Assembly (NCBI GenBank): GCA_028710885.1
Contig: JAQTTG010000007.1
Location: forward strand, 57,509-121,508
Source of the DNA: Sulfuricurvum sp.
GTDB lineage: Bacteria > Campylobacterota > Campylobacteria > Campylobacterales > Sulfurimonadaceae
Length of the DNA stretch: 64,000 bases
Direction: 5' to 3'
Part shown: piece after piece, positions 10,012-19,780 of the stretch
Numbering within the stretch: position 1 is the first letter of the stretch
Layout of the letters: each line of letters begins with the position of its first letter
Position numbers and translations under genes: made by a program
The notes under the pieces: model-generated
Told to the model about the DNA's origin: nothing
What the model saw: only the letters and a program-made list of their open reading frames with translations
Database searches by the model: none

Positions 10012-11420
10012 TTTTTGGATTTAGTATTTTTTTGGATCAAATTTTCAAGTGAAAAACCAAAAGTAGAACCGACACCTAATGTACTATGGATTTCAAGTGT
10101 TGAATCATGAAGTTTCAGAACATAACTGACGATAGAGAGTCCCAGCCCCATGGAGTTGTCCCAACGGTTTTTTTGAACACGATAAAATTTGGAGGTGATT
10201 TTATCCAGTTCTGAAGGGGCTATACCGATCCCTTTGTCAGTGACGCTAAATGTAAGGTCTGTTAGGGTAAGTGTGACATCCTCTTCGGAATATTTGAGGG
10301 CATTGTCGAGAAGATTGGTGATGATAAGCTCCATCATGGTTTTGTCTGCATAGACCATTCTGGAGACACCGTTATAACGAATGTGGCGTGTGGAATATTT
10401 TATTTGCAGAATGGATATTGATTCGTTGCATATATCGGCTAAATCAAACAGGGTCGGTTTTATAGAGAGATCATTGTTTTCTAATTTGACAGAAAGGGCA
10501 AGCCGATCGAGCATAAGGGTGACTCTGTGGGTATTGGAAAGGATTTTATCCAAAAATCTTTCCCTGATTTTAGGATCGAGGTTGAGATCATCATGCAGTG
10601 TTTCAGCATATCCCATAATGGCGGCAATAGGATTTTTAAATTCATGGCTGATGGCGGAGAGGATATCGTTTTGCTGTTTATTGATGAGACGAAGTTTTGC
10701 GGTGTGTTTGCGTTTTTGTTTGTCACGATTTTGGAGTTTTTTAACTAAATTTTTGAGAAGAATAGAGATTTGTAAAAATTCGCGAAAATATTCAGGTTTT
10801 AGGATGGCGCGGTAGTTTTTGGCTGAAATCTGGTCTAGGTACTGAGTGATTTGGAGGATATCATGACGCGCTTTTTTAGAGATTTTAAATGCGATCATGA
10901 GTGCAATTACGACTAAAACACCAAATGCGAGAAAAAGTTTGATCCATAAGGCATAAAAGTGGTCCATTACCCCTTTTAAACTCATGGAAAGACGAAAATA
11001 GAGTATTCCATGAGGGGTCGATACTTTTTTTGCCACATACACAAAGTCTGTTTTGAGAGTTTTGGAGTAGCGAATTGTGATACCGTAGCGTTCCCGCATG
11101 GATTGCATGATTTCGACTCGATTGGAGTGGTTTTCCATCTTGGTTTTGTCAGTATTGCTCTCGGCAATGACTACTCCATTTTCTGCAACAATGGTGACGC
11201 GCAGATGAGCTTTTGTAGCTATAGAATGCGCCAGTGTATCGAGATCCGTAGAGGTTACGATTTGTGGCTCCAGAAGCTCAACACTTTGGATAAGCCGCTC
11301 TTTTCCCTCTTCGATAATCATCGTTTTGAGGCTCATAAAGCTGATAAAGGATGCAATTAACAGGGCAACAATAAAAAGCCCTAAAACATTGAGGAAAAAA
11401 AGCTGATGGATTCTTAGCAC
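10008..11420 (-). CDS. phoR: PhoR-like phosphate sensor histidine kinase
   Basis: TM-periplasmic-TM, H-box SHEFKNPIAAIMGYAE, context with phoB. Confidence 0.85.
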   Translation of the reverse strand: MLRIHQLFFLNVLGLFIVALLIASFISFMSLKTMIIEEGKERLIQSVELLEPQIVTSTDLDTLAHSIATKAHLRVTIVAENGVVIAESNTDKTKMENHSNRVEIMQSMRERYGITIRYSKTLKTDFVYVAKKVSTPHGILYFRLSMSLKGVMDHFYALWIKLFLAFGVLVVIALMIAFKISKKARHDILQITQYLDQISAKNYRAILKPEYFREFLQISILLKNLVKKLQNRDKQKRKHTAKLRLINKQQNDILSAISHEFKNPIAAIMGYAETLHDDLNLDPKIRERFLDKILSNTHRVTLMLDRLALSVKLENNDLSIKPTLFDLADICNESISILQIKYSTRHIRYNGVSRMVYADKTMMELIITNLLDNALKYSEEDVTLTLTDLTFSVTDKGIGIAPSELDKITSKFYRVQKNRWDNSMGLGLSIVSYVLKLHDSTLEIHSTLGVGSTFGFSLENLIQKNTKSKK

Positions 11421-12094
11421 AGTGTGTATCCGACTCCCCGTACGGTTTTGATGTAGTCTTTGGTTTTATCGGGGTCAATTTTTTCTTTGAGACGGTTTAT
11501 TGCGACGTTGACGGTACGATCTTGATAAACTTCATCACTGCCCCATACGTGTTCGAGAAGATAATCACGGTCTAGCACGATGTTTTGATTGGCAATCAGG
11601 GCATGAAGCAGATCAAACTCGAGTTTTGTCAACTCTATTGGATTGTTTTCTATAAAAAGGGTACGAGAAGCAAGATTTAGAGAGATGTCTCGATAGATCA
11701 GTGCGCCGCTGAGAGAGGTTTTTTTAGTGCGGCGTAATATTGCTTTGACGCGTAAAACCAGCTCTTTCATGCTGAATGGTTTGGTGATGTAATCATCCCC
11801 TCCACGCTCAAACCCTTGTTCGATCTCTTCATCTTTGTGTTTGGCGCTTACAAAAATAACAGGAGTATGAATTCCCCGTTTGCGAAGCGATTCGACAAAC
11901 TCGCTTCCCTCGGCTCCGGGGAGATTGCGATCCATTAAAATCAAATCAACCGGTTCTTCTTCGAGGGCATCAATAACATGTTTCGTATTGAGAAAACCGA
12001 TCGTTTCAAATCCCTCTTTGGAGAGGTGATATTCCATGAGTTCTAAAATATCTTTTTCATCTTCTACGATTAGTATCAATGCATCCACGATCAT
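11414..12094 (-). CDS. phoB: PhoB-like OmpR-family response regulator
   Basis: REC domain plus winged helix (HVWGSDEVYQDRTVNVAINRLKEKI..IKTVRGVGYTL). Confidence 0.9.
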   Translation of the reverse strand: MIVDALILIVEDEKDILELMEYHLSKEGFETIGFLNTKHVIDALEEEPVDLILMDRNLPGAEGSEFVESLRKRGIHTPVIFVSAKHKDEEIEQGFERGGDDYITKPFSMKELVLRVKAILRRTKKTSLSGALIYRDISLNLASRTLFIENNPIELTKLEFDLLHALIANQNIVLDRDYLLEHVWGSDEVYQDRTVNVAINRLKEKIDPDKTKDYIKTVRGVGYTLC

Positions 12095-12116
12095 CTCCTT
12101 ATGCTAGAGGTTTTTA

Positions 12117-12788
12117 TTAATTGTAAATTTTTAATTCTCCGCCTTTTTGCGCATAAAGAATCAAAGCTGCGATGTTAACGGAGCGGTCACCGGTACGTTC
12201 TAGCTTGCGTAATGTCCCTAATACCTTTACGTATTCGACAGAGAGTTCACCGGATGTGATGATCAATGTGAGTAATTCTTTCTCCATAATAGAGAACAAA
12301 TCATCATTTTTGGACTCTTCTACCATCACTTTTCGATAAAGTTCTTCAGCATCACACATCTCTTTTGCATCCAAACATTCATGGATATATTGTAGCGCAT
12401 GAAGTGTCGTTTTGTGCAATTGAATAATCACATTTGTGAGTACACTCAAATCACAGTCACCATTGCAATGTTCTTCGAGACGTTTTGCATATTTACGCAT
12501 GCCGTTTCCGATCTGATCGAGTTCATTGGTCATTTTTAGGTAAGAAACAAGAAGACGAAGCTCATCTGCTTCCGGACCGAAAAGAGCAAACGTTTTAATG
12601 ATTTCATTATCGATTTTATTCGCGTCGGTTTGAAGCGTTTTGAGATGATTCCGTGCACTTTCGTACAAAGAATCTTGACTTTTTTCAAACGCATTGAGCG
12701 TGTCTTCACTAGCGAGAATGATATGGTGTAATAAAGTGGAAATCATTTCTCGAATTTCGTTCAATTTGTTTTCGTAGCGTGGTAGCAT
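12117..12788 (-). CDS. phoU: PhoU phosphate signalling protein
   Basis: PhoU helical repeat sequence and context. Confidence 0.9.
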   Translation of the reverse strand: MLPRYENKLNEIREMISTLLHHIILASEDTLNAFEKSQDSLYESARNHLKTLQTDANKIDNEIIKTFALFGPEADELRLLVSYLKMTNELDQIGNGMRKYAKRLEEHCNGDCDLSVLTNVIIQLHKTTLHALQYIHECLDAKEMCDAEELYRKVMVEESKNDDLFSIMEKELLTLIITSGELSVEYVKVLGTLRKLERTGDRSVNIAALILYAQKGGELKIYN

Positions 12789-12817
12789 GAATGGCCTTTA
12801 GTAAATGTCAGTGCGCG

Positions 12818-12851
12818 ATTATAACAACCTTTTATAACAGAGTGATTACAA
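12818..12851 (-). promoter_or_regulatory. Pho box plus -10 upstream of phoU-phoB-phoR
   Basis: Minus strand TTGTAAT-CACT-CTGTTAT (12851-12834), 10 bp spacer, TATAAT (12823-12818). Confidence 0.75.
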
Positions 12852-12865
12852 AGAAGTCGTGTTGA

Positions 12866-12899
12866 TTGTAATCATTTCGTTACCGGATAATTCTACAAT
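12866..12899 (+). promoter_or_regulatory. Pho box plus -10 upstream of pstS
   Basis: TTGTAAT-CATT-TCGTTAC (12866-12883), 10 bp spacer, TACAAT (12894-12899). Confidence 0.75.
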
Positions 12900-12930
12900 G
12901 TCGCCATCAAAAATTCCAAAGGATTTCAGT

Positions 12931-13926
12931 ATGCTAAGCAAAGTAACTAAAGGTTTTGTAATCGCAGCAGTTGCGGCAACATCAATTATGGCGGCCGATA
13001 AAATCAGTGGAGCCGGAGCAACATTTCCAGCACCGTGTTATTATGATTGGGCTTACAATTACCAAAAAGCGACACATACTCGTGTTAACTATCAAGCAAT
13101 CGGTTCAGGCGGTGGGATCAAACAAATTTCTGAGCGTATCGTAGATTTCGGTGGAACAGATGCCCCATTGTCACCAAAAGAACTTGATGCGGCTAAATTG
13201 TATCAATTCCCTGCAGTTATCGGTTCTATTGTTGTTGCGTATAACATCCCGGGAGTTGCCGACGGTCAACTTAAACTTAAAAACAGTGTTGTTGCAGATA
13301 TCTTTGCAGGTAAAGTTACAATGTGGAATGATCCTGAAATCGCATCAGATAACGCGGGTATTAAACTTCCGGCAGAAAAAATCGTTGTTGCTCACCGTTC
13401 TGATGGGTCAGGAACAACTTTTAACTTTACTGCGTATTTGAGTGAAGCATCTAAAATGTGGAAAAGTAAATTTGGAACCGGTAAAGCAATCGGCTGGGAG
13501 ACTGGTGTCGGTGGAAAAGGTAATGAAGGGGTAACTAACCTTATTATGCAAACCCCTTATGCTATCGGTTATATCGAAGAAGCATACAAAGAGAAAAATC
13601 ACCTTGCGGCTGCAACGCTTCAAACGCCACAAGGTAAATGGGTAAAAGCAGACATGGAAGGGTTCCAAGCAGCGGTTAAACTCGCAAAATGGACTAAAAA
13701 AGACCATTTCTACAGCTCTTTGGTTATGCAAGACAATGCTTATCCTATCGTAGCAGCGACCTTTATACTTATGCCGCGTGAAAAAGCGGATGTTAATAAA
13801 GAAGTAATCAAATTCTTTGACTATGCATTCCGTAACGGTGATGCTGCGGCTAAAAAATTAGGTTATATTCCATTGCCGGTTGAAACGAGTAATCTAGTTC
13901 GTGAATACTGGGCGGAAAGTAAATAA
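12931..13926 (+). CDS. pstS: Phosphate ABC transporter substrate-binding protein PstS
   Basis: Signal peptide then DKISGAGATFPAP, SDGSGTTFNFTAYL; ATG at 12931 chosen because the longer ORF start overlaps the promoter. Confidence 0.96.
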   Translation: MLSKVTKGFVIAAVAATSIMAADKISGAGATFPAPCYYDWAYNYQKATHTRVNYQAIGSGGGIKQISERIVDFGGTDAPLSPKELDAAKLYQFPAVIGSIVVAYNIPGVADGQLKLKNSVVADIFAGKVTMWNDPEIASDNAGIKLPAEKIVVAHRSDGSGTTFNFTAYLSEASKMWKSKFGTGKAIGWETGVGGKGNEGVTNLIMQTPYAIGYIEEAYKEKNHLAAATLQTPQGKWVKADMEGFQAAVKLAKWTKKDHFYSSLVMQDNAYPIVAATFILMPREKADVNKEVIKFFDYAFRNGDAAAKKLGYIPLPVETSNLVREYWAESK

Positions 13927-13959
13927 TTTTTCCTCCTCCTCTCGCCCTTTTGGGTGGGT

Positions 13960-13991
13960 ACCTGTAAAAATATTACGGTGTTTTTACAGGT
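13960..13991 (+). terminator. Hairpin downstream of pstS
   Basis: ACCTGTAAAAA-N10-TTTTTACAGGT perfect 11-bp inverted repeat. Confidence 0.55.
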
Positions 13992-14116
13992 GCCCCTGTG
14001 GCACATTGATTCTCTCTCCTTCTTCAATTCCTTAAGTTTATCAAGCCTGTTTGTTGCACCGCTTTCAGGCTTGAATTTCTGATTAAAAATTACCTATTTA
14101 ATATTCATTTTCCTTA

Positions 14117-14166
14117 TTGTAATCATTTTGTAATGTAACAATCATGTAATCAAATTTTCCTACAAT
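14117..14166 (+). promoter_or_regulatory. Overlapping double Pho box plus -10 upstream of porin gene
   Basis: TTGTAAT-CATT-TTGTAAT (14117-14134), ATGTAAC-AATC-ATGTAAT (14133-14150), 10 bp spacer, TACAAT (14161-14166). Confidence 0.75.
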
Positions 14167-14195
14167 GACATTACTAAAAAACAGGAGTGATTCTT

Positions 14196-15560
14196 ATGAA
14201 AAAAGTTGCATTATCTGCCCTTGCTGCGGCGATGATTAGTGGTGTTGCATCAGCCGATGCACTAACCCTTTACAGTGATCCGAAAACAGGACAAGTGTAC
14301 ACAACTCCGGCTGAGGGTCGTGTAGAGATGGGTGACTTCATTGATGCAAAAAGTGTAGATATGGCTCAACGTGAGAGTGAATCAGCATTTTCTGAATACA
14401 AAGATGGAATGAAAAAATACGTAAACGTAAAATCGCATGCTAAAACTCTTGAATTCAGTGGTCAACATTTCTTTGGTTTAACAAGCAACAGTTATGGTGC
14501 TAAAAATGCACAAGGTGCAGATCAATCAACCGGTTTTGAGCTTCGCCGTAACTATTTGCAAGTTAAAGGTTACTTCAATGATAAAGACTATTTCCGCGTA
14601 ACTATGGACTCAACAAAAGAGTTAGAATCAGCACAACAAACAGTAAGTGATGGCCCGGCTAACACTATTATTAAATATGCTTATTTATATCTTGATAAAG
14701 TTCTCCCATATACAGGAGTAGAGATCGGTATTGCTCACCGTCCATGGATCGATTACGAAGAGCATAACTCATGGTACTATCGTTCAATCAACAAAGTTAT
14801 TTTGGAAGATAAATTTACGAGTACAAACGGCGTAGATGCTCTCAACTCAGCTGACCTTGGGGTGAACTTTCAGACTAAAACACCGTATTTCTCTAGCGAA
14901 CTCGGTCTTTTTAATGGTGAGGGTTACCACTCTACTACAAACCAAAAAAATAACAGCGGTTTGTCTGCTGAATGGCGTTTGACTGCTCACGTGATGGGTA
15001 ACGGTGAACATGTAGGTAAATACAAACTCGATAAAGATACGTATGCAAACATCTCTTTTGCTGGTATCTCTACAAAAAAACGTGGTATGAGCGCTACTGC
15101 ACTTGTAAATGATCCAACTCTTTATGACCGTAATGGCTATTGGTTCCATGCTGTTTACAATCAGCCTGAATTCTTGATTGCTGCGCAATTTAACCACATT
15201 CAAGATAAAACATTGGACTCTTCTCTCAATAATAGTAATAACAAAACGATCAAAGGATGGTCGATCAATGGTGAGTTCCGTCCAATGCAAGATTGGACCG
15301 TATTGGCACGTTTCGACAGTGCTAAAACAGAGTATGTGAACAATACAACCAGCAACACGAACAATGTAGGTGATGCGACACAAATGATTTACGGTATCGC
15401 ATACGATTACAATAAAAACGTGAAATTCATTGCTTCAGGTAAAACAGTTAATTCTAAAGATACGACACCGGTTGCAGCAACTGCTTTTGAAGGTGCAACA
15501 ACTGTTGGTAGTCAAGGCGATAAACAAAGCTGGATGCTTACGACAGAAGTTAATTGGTAA
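14196..15560 (+). CDS. Phosphate-responsive outer membrane porin (OprO/OprP-like)
   Basis: Signal peptide, porin beta-barrel, C-terminal NW; Pho boxes upstream; start at 14196 after AGGAG. Confidence 0.8.
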   Translation: MKKVALSALAAAMISGVASADALTLYSDPKTGQVYTTPAEGRVEMGDFIDAKSVDMAQRESESAFSEYKDGMKKYVNVKSHAKTLEFSGQHFFGLTSNSYGAKNAQGADQSTGFELRRNYLQVKGYFNDKDYFRVTMDSTKELESAQQTVSDGPANTIIKYAYLYLDKVLPYTGVEIGIAHRPWIDYEEHNSWYYRSINKVILEDKFTSTNGVDALNSADLGVNFQTKTPYFSSELGLFNGEGYHSTTNQKNNSGLSAEWRLTAHVMGNGEHVGKYKLDKDTYANISFAGISTKKRGMSATALVNDPTLYDRNGYWFHAVYNQPEFLIAAQFNHIQDKTLDSSLNNSNNKTIKGWSINGEFRPMQDWTVLARFDSAKTEYVNNTTSNTNNVGDATQMIYGIAYDYNKNVKFIASGKTVNSKDTTPVAATAFEGATTVGSQGDKQSWMLTTEVNW

Positions 15561-15583
15561 TCTGCCAACGTTCTCACTTCTCT

Positions 15584-15601
15584 TTCCCGCATTTGCGGGA
15601 A
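15584..15601. repeat. Short palindrome TTCCCGC-N4-GCGGGAA (copy 1)
   Basis: TTCCCGC atttG CGGGAA; related copies at 36063 and 55882. Confidence 0.7.
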
Positions 15602-15675
15602 TTCTCCTCTTTTAGCCCTTTATTCTCCGGTTATGTTACAATATCTTCATAGTTGATTTTAAAAAGATAGAGTAG

Positions 15676-16083
15676 ATGGATACAACAACCCTTATTTTAA
15701 CGATGATTGCCCTTTTGTTTTTGCTGGTCGCTCTGGTCTCAGTGTATGTGTGGATAGGACGAAGTGCAAAGGCATCTCCCGATGCTGTAGAAGTTATCGA
15801 AACGTTCGATACACTCTCTTTTGTGATTAAAAATGCGGGTTCTAGCAGTGCTCAGTTACGCCATGCTTCTACACGAATTGTTGAGAATTTTGGAAGAATC
15901 GATTCACGTAATGTGAATGCTTATCGGGAATTGGTACAAAAACTCTGTACTCATCGTCATGTTGATTCTAAAATCATTTTAAATTTTGAAAAAGGGCTTC
16001 GTCAAATAAATCCTAATTTTGCTCATGAAATCGAAGAAGCTTTAGCTCTCGGTCTTGCCGCGAGAGATAAAATGGGGACGTGA
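15676..16083 (+). CDS. Membrane-anchored hypothetical protein
   Basis: N-terminal TM helix followed by helical domain; clear ORF. Confidence 0.7.
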   Translation: MDTTTLILTMIALLFLLVALVSVYVWIGRSAKASPDAVEVIETFDTLSFVIKNAGSSSAQLRHASTRIVENFGRIDSRNVNAYRELVQKLCTHRHVDSKIILNFEKGLRQINPNFAHEIEEALALGLAARDKMGT

Positions 16084-16782
16084 TCAGCGTAGTTTATATC
16101 CAATCGGTACGGTAATACGGACATTTTTTGAGGGTTTTGGAAACGCAGCAGCAGTTGTTTCTATGAGATTCCGCGCTGCATCATCGAGCATATCAAAATC
16201 AGAGCTTTTAGTGATCGTAATAGCACTTACTTCACCGTTTGGACTGAGGGTAAAGGTTACAGTTACTTCCCCTTGCTGATTGAGTTTTTTTGCATTTTTC
16301 GGGTAGCTCAAATGTTCTAAAAGCAATGAACGGATGCGTCCTAAGTTTTCATTTTCGTAGGCCGCTTGAACATTTACCGGCGGTGGCGGAGGGGGAGGCG
16401 TAGCCTCGACCTCTTTTACAGGTACTTTTGTCACTACCGGAACTGGTGCTTGCGTCGTTGTTGTCGGGATTGGCGGGGTAATGATAGGCTTTGTGGGTAC
16501 AGGTGTAATCGGTTTCGCCAATGGCTGTGGCGGCAATATTGCGGGTTTGGGTAACGGCGTTGGGATTGGCAGTGGCTTGGGTGTCTCTATCGGTTTTGGC
16601 TGAGTCACTGCAGTGCGTGTTAGGGGAGCTTCCGGCGGCGGAGTAAAAAGATTTAGCCGAATTTTAATCTCTTCGGGTTTAGGCTTGTGGGTGATGTTTA
16701 ATATCCCAAAGACTGCTGCGATGAGGGTAGCATGAAGTCCCAAAGAGAATAGTAATGGCTGGTTATTGCGCACGTTATGCAA
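16084..16782 (-). CDS. TonB family energy transducer
   Basis: N-terminal TM, Pro-rich linker, C-terminal YPKNAKKLNQQGEVTVTFTLSPNGEV. Confidence 0.92.
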   Translation of the reverse strand: MHNVRNNQPLLFSLGLHATLIAAVFGILNITHKPKPEEIKIRLNLFTPPPEAPLTRTAVTQPKPIETPKPLPIPTPLPKPAILPPQPLAKPITPVPTKPIITPPIPTTTTQAPVPVVTKVPVKEVEATPPPPPPPVNVQAAYENENLGRIRSLLLEHLSYPKNAKKLNQQGEVTVTFTLSPNGEVSAITITKSSDFDMLDDAARNLIETTAAAFPKPSKNVRITVPIGYKLR

Positions 16783-16785
16783 AAG

Positions 16786-17307
16786 TTAAATTTTAACTTC
16801 TACTTTTGCTGATGATCGGAGCGCATCTGTTGTCTTGTTCATAAGCGCTTTAAATTTTTCAACTTTGATAAATTGAGTGATCTCTTTTTTGACTTGTTCG
16901 TACGGGAGTTTTTTATCTCCTTGTTTCATCTTGTCGCCGTTAGCATCGTAAAAAGCTTTTGTTTCAGTGTCGGTAACGCTGATTTTCGCCATTTGGAGTT
17001 TCATCCACATATCAACAGCCAAATCATTTTTGAGATTAGCATAGGCGACTTTGAATTCCGTAGTATTTTGAATCCCGCTTTTTGCAACTTGGTCTTTGAT
17101 AAGACTTTGGTTGATTAATTGATCAACAACCTGACGTTTCATTTTTGGATCCAGTTTGTCAAAACTCATACCTGGAATTGCTTTTGCCATAAATGCATTG
17201 GCATCTTCTGATGTGATTGCTTTTCCATTAAGAGTCGCAAGGGTAACAGGGGCTGCAAAAGCAAAAGTAGTTGCTGTAAGCAAAATGAGTGGGAGGTGTT
17301 TTAGCAT
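16786..17307 (-). CDS. Secreted SurA-N/PPIase-like chaperone-type protein
   Basis: Signal peptide; VTLATLNGKAITSEDANAF and QVVDQLINQSLIKDQVAKSG motif typical of SurA N-domain. Confidence 0.7.
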   Translation of the reverse strand: MLKHLPLILLTATTFAFAAPVTLATLNGKAITSEDANAFMAKAIPGMSFDKLDPKMKRQVVDQLINQSLIKDQVAKSGIQNTTEFKVAYANLKNDLAVDMWMKLQMAKISVTDTETKAFYDANGDKMKQGDKKLPYEQVKKEITQFIKVEKFKALMNKTTDALRSSAKVEVKI

Positions 17308-17413
17308 GAGGTTTCCTCTGAAATAATTGCTGTAATTGTAACGAAAAAAACCGTTGATCGGTAAACGGAACGTATCGTTTGATTTACGTCGTCGATTTGA
17401 TTAGAATTGGGGT

Positions 17414-18895
17414 ATGAATATAATAGAAAATGAGCATTTGAACACCCTGTTGCGTGATGCAGTATATGAGAGAGCTCTGGAACTGTACCATAACAATAAA
17501 TATGCTGAGGTTGTAGTCGCGATCGATACTATCATGCCGGAGTTGTTGAGTGTACCGCTCCTCACAATTGCCGCTTTCTGTGCAGATCAATGTGAACAAT
17601 ATGACGAAGCACAAAAATATTGGCGTGACGCGATCGAGATGCAACCGGAATATATCGATGCTTATAATAATTTGGGGATATTGCTTAAAAAATTAAAACG
17701 TTTTGACGAAGCGGAAGATGTGTATCAACGAGCGATATTGCTATCAGAAAATGATCCGAAACTTTATAATAATCTCGCAAATCTTTGTGTAGAAACAGGA
17801 AATTTTGAAAAAGCTGATCATGCGTACGCAAAAGCGATATCGATTGATCCGGAGTATGCAGAAGCGTATCACAATTTGGGGAAGCTTTACAAGCGGATGC
17901 ATCGGTATACAGAAGCCGAACATGCCTACAAAGAAGCTTTGAAACTTACTCCGGAAAATATTTCCATACAGGCAAATCTTGGATTTCTTTTACTTGAACT
18001 CGGACGATATGATGAGGGATGGCCATTATATGAAACACGGTATGACCCGCGTATCAATCCCTCTTTTCCTGTGTATGAATTTCCATTTGCGCAGTGGCGC
18101 GGCGAGCCGTTGATAGGCAAAACAATTTTGCTCGTATCCGAACAGGGCTTTGGAGATGATATCCAGTTCATCCGTTTTGCAGCACTTTTAAAAGAACGCG
18201 GTGCACGGATTACACTGATGTGCAAACAATCGCTGCAACGACTTTTTTCGACATTATCTGATATTGATCGTCTGATCGACATGACAGAAACGCCGCAAAA
18301 GCATGATTTTTGGAGTTTTCTTTTAAGCGTGCCGTTGTATTTGGGAACGACGTTGGAAACAATTCCCGCTCGATTGCCGTATTTAAAAATACAGCCTGAA
18401 TGGAGTAAAGAAAAACTGATACTTCCTGTGGGAGGATTTAAAGTCGGATTGGTTTGGAAAGGTTCTGCGGAGCACGGTAATGATAGCAATCGTTCATTGC
18501 CGACGTTTAATATATTGGAGCCGTTGTGGTCGGTACCGCAAGTGACATTTGTGAGCCTGCAAAAAGGGGAGTTGTCTCCCCAAGAGGCGAAACAGCCGAT
18601 TATCGAAAGAGACATAGAGGATTTCGCTGATACGGCGGTTCTTATTTCGCAGCTGGATTTAGTGATTTGTGTTGATACCTCAGTGGCTCATCTCTGTGGT
18701 GCTTTAGGAAAAGCGTGTTGGGTACTGCTCCCTTTTATCGGGTGTGATTGGAGATGGATGTTGGAAAAAGATACTTCACCCTGGTATCCGGAGGTGATGC
18801 GATTGTTTAGACAATCTGTACCAAATGGTTGGGAGGATATGATAGCTAAAGTGGTAACGGAATTATCTAATGAGGTCGTGAAGCACGGAACATGA
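17414..18895 (+). CDS. TPR repeat protein with C-terminal glycosyltransferase-9-like domain
   Basis: Repeated AYNNLGILLKKLKRFDEAE units; C-terminal SQLDLVICVDTSVAHLCGALGK. Confidence 0.85.
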   Translation: MNIIENEHLNTLLRDAVYERALELYHNNKYAEVVVAIDTIMPELLSVPLLTIAAFCADQCEQYDEAQKYWRDAIEMQPEYIDAYNNLGILLKKLKRFDEAEDVYQRAILLSENDPKLYNNLANLCVETGNFEKADHAYAKAISIDPEYAEAYHNLGKLYKRMHRYTEAEHAYKEALKLTPENISIQANLGFLLLELGRYDEGWPLYETRYDPRINPSFPVYEFPFAQWRGEPLIGKTILLVSEQGFGDDIQFIRFAALLKERGARITLMCKQSLQRLFSTLSDIDRLIDMTETPQKHDFWSFLLSVPLYLGTTLETIPARLPYLKIQPEWSKEKLILPVGGFKVGLVWKGSAEHGNDSNRSLPTFNILEPLWSVPQVTFVSLQKGELSPQEAKQPIIERDIEDFADTAVLISQLDLVICVDTSVAHLCGALGKACWVLLPFIGCDWRWMLEKDTSPWYPEVMRLFRQSVPNGWEDMIAKVVTELSNEVVKHGT

Positions 18896-18920
18896 GTTTA
18901 CAATTATTTTAGTAGAAAAT

Positions 18921-18996
18921 TGGTGGACCCTATCGGGATCGAACCGACGACCTCTTCGCTGCCAGCGAAGCGCTCTCCCAGCTGAGCTAAGGGCCC
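18921..18996 (-). tRNA. tRNA-Ala (GGC)
   Basis: Minus strand GGGCCCTTAGCTCAGCTGGGAGAGCGCTTCGCTGGCAGCGAAG...GGTTCGATCCC...CCA cloverleaf; anticodon GGC. Confidence 0.97.
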
Positions 18997-19107
18997 AAAG
19001 TAGCTTTGGAGCGGAGATTATACGATTTAGGTTCTTAAAATTCAATGAGTAGTAAAAAAACGCGTACTTGAGTAAAGTTTTTTCTTTATCATGTCGATAT
19101 AGAGTGC

Positions 19108-19767
19108 ATGAAAAACTTAACTCTAATATTATTATGCAGTGTTGCAAGTATGGCGTTTAGCGCGGATGAGTTCACGATTCAAACGATCAGTGCTCTGAAA
19201 GAGAAATCGATTACTCCCGCTTTTGAAAAGAAAGTAGATAAAACAGCTATCCCCTCGGTGCAGAAAAAAGAGGGTGCATGTAATATCGTTACGATAGGGA
19301 CGTATCCGACGGCTCAAAAAGCTCATGCCGATCTTTCAAAAGCAAAAACAGTTGCTAAAGATGCTTTTATCCGCCATGTGAGCAGAGATACGCCAAAAGT
19401 GTGTGAGCTAAAGGGTGATGTTCACTCTATCGCGAAGAAAGATACCAACAGCTCTGTCGGTATGACGAAAAAAGAAGAGACGGCAGCCGTCATCACTCCC
19501 AAAAAAGAAGATACAGCGTCTATAGTAGCGCATTCTGATATTAAAGAGCCGACAGTAGCACAGGGTGTGATTCCCTCAATTACTCCAGCGGCGGTTGCGA
19601 CTTCTGAAAAAGGTGAAGCAAAAGCAGAACCATGCAAATCGGATTCATGTACGAATATCTATGTATATGATCGCAACCTCATCCGTAAAAGTGATATCTC
19701 GGAAGCGATAGAATTTTATAAAAATTCCCCGTACTACTCATTTCATCCGATTGCCCTAATGCACTAA
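19108..19767 (+). CDS. Secreted hypothetical protein with SPOR-like segment
   Basis: Signal peptide; CNIVTIGTYPTAQKAHADLSKAK resembles SPOR repeat; weak. Confidence 0.6.
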   Translation: MKNLTLILLCSVASMAFSADEFTIQTISALKEKSITPAFEKKVDKTAIPSVQKKEGACNIVTIGTYPTAQKAHADLSKAKTVAKDAFIRHVSRDTPKVCELKGDVHSIAKKDTNSSVGMTKKEETAAVITPKKEDTASIVAHSDIKEPTVAQGVIPSITPAAVATSEKGEAKAEPCKSDSCTNIYVYDRNLIRKSDISEAIEFYKNSPYYSFHPIALMH

Positions 19768-19780
19768 GGGCAATTCGCCT

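Noticed and set aside
12859-12930. N-terminal extension of the pstS ORF
   Set aside because: Overlaps the Pho box and -10; signal peptide starts at the 12931 ATG
14847-15383. 178-aa minus-strand ORF inside the porin gene
   Set aside because: Antisense shadow with no domain-like features
17926-18615. 229-aa minus-strand ORF inside the TPR gene
   Set aside because: Antisense shadow, low-complexity Ser-rich translation, no RBS or domain
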